This document shows, one piece after another, positions 63,961 through 64,000 of a stretch of DNA of 64,000 nt. Numbering within the stretch: position 1 is the stretch's first letter; every line of letters starts with the position of its first letter. Source of the DNA: Pseudodesulfovibrio senegalensis. GTDB lineage: Bacteria; Desulfobacterota; Desulfovibrionia; Desulfovibrionales; Desulfovibrionaceae. The translations under genes and the position numbers were made by a program. The stretch lies in NCBI RefSeq assembly GCF_008830225.1, contig NZ_WAIE01000001.1, positions 744,001 to 808,000 on the forward strand, written 5' to 3'. The notes below the pieces were generated by a model. The model ran no database searches, was not told where the DNA came from, and saw only the letters and a list, made by a program, of their open reading frames with translations.

Positions 63961-64000
63961 AGTTTTTCTCCATATCGGACTGCGATTCATTCTTTTTTCA

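Overview
The window reads as chromosomal DNA of a mesophilic sulfate-reducing deltaproteobacterium of the Desulfovibrio/Pseudodesulfovibrio type. This is inferred from gene content. A complete lactate-to-acetate operon (PFOR, lactate permease, two different lactate dehydrogenase systems, Pta, AckA) sits directly behind its own two-component regulators. A Desulfovibrio-type ferredoxin carries Asp in place of one cluster cysteine, and many small Fe-S proteins are present. GC content is fairly high and genes are tightly packed. I see no prophage, insertion sequence, integrase or CRISPR array.

Layout. 0-6 kb: an APH-fold kinase, umuDC, a small unknown protein, a DUF401 membrane protein, an unusual cysteine-rich ferredoxin-domain protein and a DUF202 protein. 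6-13.7 kb: an aspartate-centred island around typA, holding a Tat-signal-bearing aspartate 4-decarboxylase/aminotransferase, an amino-acid permease, aspartase, and an orphan family-3 solute-binding protein. 13.9-15.2 kb: RlpA and a glycine-zipper lipoprotein. 15.4-34.3 kb: a hybrid sensor kinase and sigma54 response regulator, then por-lctP-dld-Fe/S-pta-ackA-LUD-lutAB. The leader before por has two copies of one inverted-repeat motif and a -24/-12 promoter. Lactate enters through LctP and is oxidised to pyruvate by the D- and L-specific flavin/Fe-S enzymes. PFOR makes acetyl-CoA plus reduced ferredoxin, and Pta/AckA yield ATP and acetate.

34.5-43.6 kb: a chemoreceptor, a small Dabb protein behind a good sigma54 promoter, a Cys/His-rich unknown, a receiver-kinase protein, a cyclic-2,3-DPG-synthetase-like P-loop protein, tRNA-Leu(CAG), Si-type citrate synthase, and an orphan Tat-exported four-cluster Fe-S protein with a four-helix membrane partner. 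43.6-50.5 kb: CsaA, a MoeA/periplasmic-binding-domain fusion, an M29 aminopeptidase, the ferredoxin, and a four-gene unknown operon (YkgJ-type, hypothetical, TPR, HEAT). 50.5-57.6 kb: tRNA-Val(GAC) and the translation operon thrS-infC-rpmI-rplT-pheS-pheT, in which infC starts on a rare ATA codon inside the end of thrS. 57.8-64 kb: an MgtE Mg2+ channel, a glycine-betaine-type ABC transporter, and an Fe-dependent alcohol dehydrogenase with one altered metal ligand.

No whole new defence or mobile system is evident. The best leads are the sigma54/enhancer architecture controlling lactate oxidation, the predicted periplasmic PLP aspartate decarboxylase, the orphan Fe-S/membrane module, the YkgJ-TPR-HEAT operon and the ATA-start infC overlap. 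All family assignments come from reading motifs; no database search was run.
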